Of a stretch of DNA of 64,000 bases, positions 58,790 through 64,000 are shown one piece after another; position 1 is the stretch's first letter, and each line of letters opens with the position of its first letter. The translations under genes were made by a program, and so were the position numbers. The notes under the pieces were generated by a model. It was not told the origin of the DNA. It was given only the letters and a program-made list of their open reading frames with translations, and did no database searches. The stretch spans positions 43,899,054-43,963,053 of the forward strand of contig CM055109.1 in the NCBI GenBank assembly GCA_029204225.1. Direction: 5' to 3'. The stretch is from Diphasiastrum complanatum (lineage: Eukaryota > Streptophyta > Lycopodiopsida > Lycopodiales > Lycopodiaceae).

Positions 58790-59814
58790 GTTATGGTTCT
58801 TTTCTGATTATTCTTCTTACTAGAACGTTTGCAGAGCAGAAGCAATATTCAAGGATGCATTACGTATTTCCCAGCCTGTCAGTGGGTAACTCAAATCCGA
58901 TACTCAGCTACATGCATACACTAGCCATGCAACCATCTACAGCTCAAATAGATCAGGATTCAGCACAGAGAGCGATCCTATTACTAAATACTGAATCAAA
59001 GAACAGTCAAGAACTAGAATAGCTACTGAAACCAAAACCAGATTCAAGAACAAGAAACAAGATTCCTAACAGCATTTAAAAATCTAGGAATCAAGAAACA
59101 TATATTACTTGAGGCCTAAATTATCCAAGAACATCAAGAACTAGAATGTCAAGGCTATGCAAGATTTACACCACATTTCCAGCCTCTATAGTTTACTTGA
59201 ATGCTGATTTCTACAAGATTCCACAAGCAAGAATTGAAGCTAATCCACAACTAAGCAAGAACAAGAAACAAGAATCTAGTTAATTCACAAGCAAGAAATC
59301 AAGCATGCTCATAGAAATATCACTCAAGATCATTGCCATGAACAAGGAACTTAGTGATCTTCAAGAACTCGTGGAGGATCCTCTTTATTAGTTCAAGAGA
59401 ACTTGAAAATACAATCAAAAGCTCCCTCACAAGAGAGAGGGGCCCTTAAATAAGCAAGAAGGCTGCCCATGTGGAGCCCATGTGACAACTCCACTAAATT
59501 AGAAATTACATGTGGAATTTGCCCTTCCACTAGAGATCACCATCAAAAGGTGGCTTGCTCTTACTATTTTAAGGGGGTCTACATTTATTACGACTATTTA
59601 AGAAAATGTTACTAGCTCCTACATGGTCATTCCTTCTTTGGGATACACCACGTAGGCTCACATAATTAATCACTATCTGCCTAGCTAGTATTTCCTTGGC
59701 TCTCACGCTCGGCTCTCAGCTTCTTCTGCTCTCTTCCTTCTGAGACCTCCTTGGTCATGGGTGAGAGATAACTTGTGTCTTCAGCTTGGCTCGGCACTAG
59801 ATAATCGGCTAACA
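58790..59814 (-). mobile_element. 3' LTR of unknown-ORF retroelement, copy 2
   Basis: Colinear with 490-1,510, including CCCAGCCTGTCAGTGGG, the CTCGTGGAGGATCCTCTTTA block and the minus-strand TATA-like GCTTATTTAAGGG near 59,450. On the minus strand it starts TGTTAGCCGATT at 59,814 after a purine-rich tract at 59,815-59,828. The outer edge is uncertain. Confidence 0.65.
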
Positions 59815-59828
59815 TTATCCACCGCTAA
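59815..59828 (-). promoter_or_regulatory. Polypurine tract, copy 2
   Basis: The minus strand reads TTAGCGGTGGATAA next to the LTR start. Confidence 0.55.
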
Positions 59829-59971
59829 TATGTTGCAGGACCCACTGCAACACCGGTGATGTCTTCCGCTTGGCACTTGAAAAAGTGTGGATTTTCGTTC
59901 GCTTTCGTAAAACCAGGTGCTTATTATCTGCAAAATTTATTCGCCAAAATTGGAAGTCCCTCAATGGGCCG

Positions 59972-62900
59972 CTACATACCAGTCATCTTGAGCACTTCTT
60001 GTGAATCCTGTTCGCGTCGTCGTCGCGCCGTCTGCTTTCGCTCGCTCATCTTCCGGCCCAGGGCTTCAAAAACTTGGAAGCGGAGCTTACTTCCGAAATT
60101 AAGGGCCCCCAGATATTCTCTTATTTTTTCTATGAAGCCCATTTCCTGCCAGTCTTCCACCATGGTCACATAGCGTGATGACATGAAGGCCGCTCTGTAT
60201 AGTCTGGCCAATTCTTCTGACTGGAGGGCTGTGTTTGGATTGATCCTAGTGAGATCCAAACCTCGATCCCAAAAACATTCTTGCTGCATCAGGAAGGCCA
60301 TGGATCTGCAATACTCGGCACTTTCCTGCACGCAGAGATCAACACTGGACTTGTATTTGTGCCCGAAGTCTAGTAACTATAGCCTCAGATCATCCGGGGA
60401 GGTTCTCTCTGTAATTCCCGGAATGACTGGCCAGTTTACTAACTCTACTTGAGGCTTTTCCACCGGCCATGGGTTTCTGCATTTGAGCGGCATGTAAAAA
60501 GGATCCACTCGCTTCCATGCCGGTGCCCTCAAATATTCCTGGAGTCACCTGCTATCCTTCAGGACTTTGCTCCGCCATTCTGGCTGCGGTTGTAGTGCGG
60601 CAACGATCTCGGCCCTGGTGGAGTATTGTCTTTGATCGATGTCTTATTTGCCGCCCCTCATATTGGGAGGGTATTTTCTTTCAAATCACTCGGATTCCCT
60701 TGTATCTGCCAGTTTACTTCTAGGCCAGGTAGGAGAAATTGTCCTACGCGACTGGGGCGGCCTTGCCAGATAATCATCAAGGGCCTTGGTGCCCGTGTCT
60801 TTCTCTTTTGCTCGCTCGCTTGTTGATGGCTCACCTGCACCCGTGTCTGGCCTGGGCGAGAATCTTCTTGTCTCCAGTCGATCAGCCAGGAAGTCATCAT
60901 CGGCCCCAATGTCTGTGTTAGTTTCCGGGAGGTTGGGGATGGAGTGATCTGGGGAGAGAGGTGCGGAGGTGAACGATTTAGGAGGAGGCGAAAATAATAA
61001 GTTATACGCAGCACCGGAGGAGTGGAGTTGTTGGAGGAACTCGTCCCGTCGGGCTTTGTGGGTGTCAGCTGGACCTTTTGATGGGCCCATTATTTGACTA
61101 GGAGGTGATGAAGAAAGGGGAGATGGAAGAATTGGGTAAGTTAGAATGAATGTTTCACAGAAATTAAATGCGGAGTAGGAGGAAGGGTTAAAGGTGGGAG
61201 GGGGTCGGTGAAAGCTCATGGAAGCAGCACCGGATCTCTGGCCACCCGATCCTGAGCTACCGTGTGATCGGTGGATTTGCCCATCCCGATTCCCTACTCT
61301 ATCATTCCCATCATCGTCCCGTGGCTTCGTTACGTGAGCACCTGCTTGGGCCTTGCACGCCGTGTCTCATAATTGGTTCACCTTGTCCAAGACTTGCTGT
61401 AGGGCCTCCGTTGTTTCTTCAAGCTACTTCTGGGACTCCAGGATGATCTTCTCTTGTTTCGCCATAATGTTTTCAAAATTCTTTTTATCGGCCTCTCGCT
61501 CTTGGATCAATCTTATGTATTTCTCCATCTGGATGGCTGAGGCCTGTGGGGCCTGGATTTGAATGTCCTCGGGCTTGACTGGAGGAGCATTGACTCTCAT
61601 TGCACCCGATGATCCGTCTCGTACTTGGTCGATTTGGACCATCTGGTGCTTCAATTGCTGCTGGACCTCTTCCAAGGTGGTTTTCTGCCCGGCCATTACG
61701 GATCTGCTTTCTACTGTCTCTTTTTCTTTTTCTTTGGCCATCCTTTGATATCTTGCAATCTCTTGGTCTTGATGTTGGACCTTGCTTTCTAGAACTTGAT
61801 GTTGGCTCACCAACCAATGCATGTGGTAGCTCGTTTCGGATAGGCCAATCATTAAGCGTTGGCTGCTTTAGTGAGCTTTTCAGGGTTAGAGAGGGTTGGG
61901 TACTGATCTGGGGTGTAGGATGGTGAGGCTAGACCAAAAAATAGGCATGGTGTTAGAACTGAAGATGGAGGTGGAGGTGGAGGTGGAAGTGGAGATGGAG
62001 GTGTCTGACTTCTTCCTGGCTGCTTCCTCTTTTCTGGTTCGTCGTTGCTTATCTCCATCAAGTCCGCAGCATCAAAATATTGAGATGTGTCCAATATGTG
62101 GACTTGCTGGGCCTGGGCTGTTCCCGTTTCTTGGGGACTGGATATCCCCACTCCTGCGCCCCCCCCAAAAAAACTTGTGCCAGTGGCGATGTTGGTGGCA
62201 TTGGCGTTGTAATCAGTGTGGGTGGGGTAGTGGCCTCATCTGGCTGACTTGGGACTTGAGGTACTATCGTGTCAGGTGCCAGTGTGGATGTAGTTGCTCC
62301 ATCACCCCCGTCGATGACATGTGAGGGTGACGAGTGTTGTTGTGATGCTGTGGACGAGCTGCCACCATCTGACGTGGAACCATGTGAAACTGATCCCATC
62401 GGTGATGTGCTCCCAGCTTGAAGCTTCCCTTGTCTTTGTTGTTGCCGTGTTCCTGGCAACTGAGCCCTTGAGATATCTGCATGTGGAGCTCCGGAGGTTG
62501 CAGCTGCTTGTGGATTCTGGGGTGGGCTTCTTGGCTTGTGTACCAGAGGGAGGATACTGGTATTGACTCGTTTGGCCTGGGACCCTGATGGTGAAGTTGT
62601 CCGTGCACGCTTGGGCTTCTTGTGTTCAATGGGAATATCTCATGCCTTGTCCACAAGCTGCAGTTGTTGTTGGAGCTTTGGCCCGTTTTGTACTTGGTGT
62701 AGAGTGATATCTATCATCAAATATTCTAATATCGTGATAGGTTGCTTGTGCTTAATGCACTCATGAAGACAATTCGAAACAAACTGTGCCCAATCATAGA
62801 GGTTCTGGGCATGCAGTCGTGAATCTGCCAACATGTGAAACAGGGACATGGGTACCCGCAGCACTTTCATTCGAGGCTTCTGTGTACATCTGGTGATATA

Positions 62901-63350
62901 TGCACATGCTGCTTGAGGTTATTTGTTGTTGATTGCTTCCAGCTTGTACCCATCATTGTTCTTCCACTTGGTCACAGAGGGATCAATAGATTTGAAATAT
63001 GTCGTTTGCTCTATCTTCTAGAGTGTCTTTGTGACAGTGTTTGGCACTCATGGGAAACTATAAGGTTGCAAGTCAGCTGCCGCAAAGGATACATTATAGA
63101 CATAATTCCTGATACGGGGAACTATGATCTGACATGATCTTGCCGTGGTATGATAATTTGCATATGCCATGTGTACCAGATAGGGGCTTTGATAACCTGT
63201 CAAGACAAGGATCTGAAATTCGATTTCCTTGAAGAAGGACTCCGCCTGCTGGTACCAGGTCTGCATCTCTGTAAGGTCAAGCTTGCACAGCTGGATGTCG
63301 AGCTTGTTTGCTTCGGGATCATCTGAACTGGAACTGGGATTGGACTTGGA
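59972..63350 (-). pseudogene. Unknown ~1,100-aa retroelement ORF, copy 2 (broken)
   Basis: Colinear with copy 1 from SNPSSSSDDPEANKLDIQL (about 63,345) to the probable natural stop at 59,974-59,972 after SQEVLKMTGM. The zones are the same: N-terminal part with YQSPYLVHMAYANYH and NLYDWAQFVSNCLHE, low-complexity Pro/Ser/Gln part with a poly-Pro run, coiled coil (61,852-61,424, with QDQEIARYQRMAKEKEKE), Pro-rich linker (61,219-60,686) and a basic C-terminus. The ATG used in copy 1 is absent; the sequence passes from the N-terminal codons into minisatellite C. In-frame stops occur near 63,048, 62,920, 62,640 and 61,375. Because lesions differ between copies, most positions are intact in at least one, which supports a real ancestral protein. 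Confidence 0.65.
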
Positions 63351-63364
63351 GGGATCTGGAAAAA

Positions 63365-63530
63365 CTGCTTCGGTTGAGATGGAAAAGGTTGGGCTCCGGT
63401 TGAGATCTGATGGAGTGGCTTCGGTTGAGATGGGAAAGGTTGGGCTCCGATTGAGATCTGATGGAGTGGCTTCGGTTGGTTGGGCTCCGGTTGAGATCTG
63501 ATGGAGTGGCTTCGGTTGAGATGGGAAGTG
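63365..63530. repeat. 25-bp-type minisatellite, locus C (about 6 units)
   Basis: Units share GGTTGAGATCTGATGGAG or GGTTGAGATGGGAAAGG and are joined by TGGCTTC or TTGGGCTCC. They share the CGGTTGAGAT core with loci A and B but form a longer higher-order unit here. The array sits exactly where the start codon of copy 2 should be. Confidence 0.75.
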
Positions 63531-63539
63531 GTGGTGCAG

Positions 63540-64000
63540 AATGGTTCGGAAAGTGTGGGGGAAGGGATGTATGAACGAGTTTGGAAAGGGAGTTATGTGG
63601 AAGATGGTTGTGTTGTGTAGAGCGGTGTGGGTGATGAAGTAAAGGTGGGTGAACAGAGTGAGGTTGAGTGAAGAAGATGGCGAGTGGAATAGGAGGAAGT
63701 GGAGGTGTTTGACAATGTTTTTAATGTTATGGATATGTATCTGTCAGGGATGAAGCAGGTTGAAGGTGTATGGTGTGTGATTGTGATTGTAGGACGTTCA
63801 ATAGTGTGACAGGAGCGTGATAAGTGCTCGTCTGACACTACCCCTCAGCATGCAAAACTTGAGATTGAAGGTATTTTGCTGGCGACGTTTGTGTTGAAGA
63901 TTTCGGTGATGGCGCTCATAAGGGAGTGATAACGATGGGAAGATAGTGTGAAGATGATGACGGACGGATTGAATGGTCGAGCGCCAGGATCGGTGTCAAG
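63540..64000 (-). other. Leader of the unknown ORF, copy 2, running off the window
   Basis: Matches 5,170-5,590 of copy 1, including TGACACTACCCCTCAGCATG and the GATGGCGCTC block. The minus strand near 63,970-63,985 reads ATCCTGGCGCTCGACC; the TGGCGC part is reminiscent of a primer-binding site but is too weak to call. Confidence 0.5.

Noticed and set aside
63960-64000. Primer-binding site of tRNA-Lys or tRNA-Asp type (TGGCGC) on the minus strand
   Set aside because: Only six bases fit, the same place in copy 1 reads TGGCAC, and no LTR end is visible before the window ends.
1-64000. CRISPR arrays, bacterial operons, rRNA or tRNA genes
   Set aside because: No direct-repeat/spacer pattern, no ribosomal RNA core sequence and no tRNA cloverleaf was recognised; the TGGTATCAGAGC matches are primer-binding sites, not tRNA genes.

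Overview
This is a nuclear segment from a land plant with a large, repeat-rich genome. One host gene is clear: a complete four-exon POLTERGEIST-like (POL/PLL) protein phosphatase 2C gene on the minus strand at 36,189-39,626. Almost all other recognisable sequence is LTR retrotransposon, mostly old and broken, plus two LINE remnants, microsatellites, minisatellites and inverted repeats. GT-AG introns, plant-type Ty1/copia and Ty3/gypsy polyproteins, initiator-tRNA-Met type primer-binding sites and the PLL gene all indicate a plant. I cannot tell from sequence alone whether it is a seed plant or a fern.

Layout. 0.5-5.6 kb (minus): 3' LTR, polypurine tract and a long, broken ORF for an unrecognised, about 1,100-residue coiled-coil protein. 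5.7-12.3 kb (minus): degenerate gypsy element (gag, RT, RNase H, integrase) with a 25-bp minisatellite at each end. 12.3-16.3 kb: about 3.3 kb bounded by inverted repeats of 320 and 341 bp, with small hairpins inside. 16,715-22,854 (plus): a young, structurally complete copia element with 682-bp LTRs (about 99% identical) and a perfect 5-bp target duplication, inserted into an older decayed unit that resumes to about 24.4 kb. 24.8-32.9 kb (minus): a gypsy 3' remnant, a copia-gypsy chimera, and a degenerate copia element sharing an LTR region with its neighbour. 32.9-36.2 kb: no gene seen. 36.2-39.6 kb: PLL gene. 42.4-47.3 kb: LINE 3' end and three copia fragments in mixed orientation. 51.6-56.4 kb (plus): 5'-truncated gypsy element with integrase, an array of heat-shock-element-like palindromes, an extra ORF and a 3' LTR. 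56.5-57.3 kb (minus): another primer-binding site and LTR-like segment holding a large inverted repeat. 58.8-64.0 kb (minus): a second, colinear copy of the 0.5-5.6 kb unit, running off the window.

The strongest candidates for something undescribed are the long retroelement-associated ORF present in two colinear copies, the 25-bp minisatellite that links those copies to the gypsy element, and the palindrome array upstream of the extra ORF in the second gypsy element. In three places an unknown ORF or coiled-coil remnant follows, or may follow, a gypsy integrase end and precedes the 3' LTR. That fits Tat-like gypsy elements with additional ORFs and hypervariable 3' regions, but whether each case is one element remains inference. 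All domain calls rest on reading motifs; no database search was run.
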